NCBI GenBank assembly: GCA_025935235.1
Contig: JAICVT010000239.1
Location: 1 to 6,745 of the forward strand
DNA length: 6,745 nt
Direction of reading: 5' to 3'
DNA from: Ktedonobacterales bacterium
GTDB taxonomy: Bacteria > Chloroflexota > Ktedonobacteria > Ktedonobacterales > JADMIN01
A program made the translations under genes and the position numbers. Under the pieces are notes generated by a model that was given only the letters and a program-made list of their open reading frames with translations, did not search any database and had not been told where the DNA came from. Shown here in pieces: positions 6,703 through 6,745 of the stretch. The stretch's first letter is position 1. Every line of letters starts with the position of its first letter.

Positions 6703-6745
6703 ATGCCCGAAAATCTGCGCTTCGTGGTCGTGGCGCCGCGTGGGG
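6703..6745 (+). CDS. Possible start of a rightward gene, product unknown (partial)
   Basis: An ATG at 6703 opens a frame of 14 codons, MPENLRFVVVAPRG, that is still open at the window edge. It lies about 13 bases after the predicted start point of the promoter at 6654-6683. No Shine-Dalgarno sequence is visible ahead of it (CCGGCGA). It could be a near-leaderless start, or the true start may lie beyond the window. The residues are too few to assign a family. Confidence 0.3.
   Translation, partial: MPENLRFVVVAPRG

Overview
The window is a GC-rich bacterial segment carrying an almost unbroken cytoplasmic pathway for peptidoglycan amino-sugar recovery, together with its likely regulator. The repeat types (paired CCCCTCCC/GGGAGAGGGG hairpins and GCGGCT-TT-AGCCGC hairpins) and the gene set suggest a Chloroflexota-like organism. 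That placement is an inference from general impression, and no ribosomal or other phylogenetic marker is present.

Layout. A leftward block runs from about 3500 to the left edge in the order gntR-type regulator, murQ, BadF/NagK-type sugar kinase, nagZ-type glycosidase (cut by the window edge). Gaps are 38 bp, a 1-base TGATG overlap, and 24 bp, so it looks like one operon. A 336-bp divergent intergenic region (3501-3836) separates it from nagA, which runs rightward (3837-5177). nagA converges on a leftward SIS-domain gene (5334-6389), most likely a NagB-II-type glucosamine-6-phosphate deaminase. The 156 bp between the two stops hold two similar hairpin repeats in opposite orientation. To the right of the SIS gene lie a 140-bp hairpin-rich element with terminal inverted repeats (6435-6574), then a compact two-way promoter/operator region (6618-6683), and perhaps the first 14 codons of a rightward gene (6703 to the edge).

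How the genes work together. NagZ frees GlcNAc from muropeptide or GlcNAc-MurNAc substrates. The kinase phosphorylates GlcNAc and/or MurNAc at C6. MurQ turns MurNAc-6-P into GlcNAc-6-P plus D-lactate. NagA deacetylates GlcNAc-6-P to GlcN-6-P, and the SIS enzyme would release ammonia to give fructose-6-P. The GntR/HutC regulator has the effector-site residues expected of NagR/DasR proteins. Sequences resembling the DasR/NagR operator (TGGTCTAGACCA core) lie at the nagA start region (3686-3701) and between divergent promoters at 6639-6654. A single amino-sugar-phosphate-responsive regulon is therefore likely.

The least ordinary parts are non-coding: the mirrored divergent promoter with a tandem half-site operator, the MITE-like element in the presumed leader of the SIS gene with compensatory changes between its two end hairpins, and the inverted hairpin pair between the convergent genes. 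No RNA genes, CRISPR array, transposase or transporter gene are visible.
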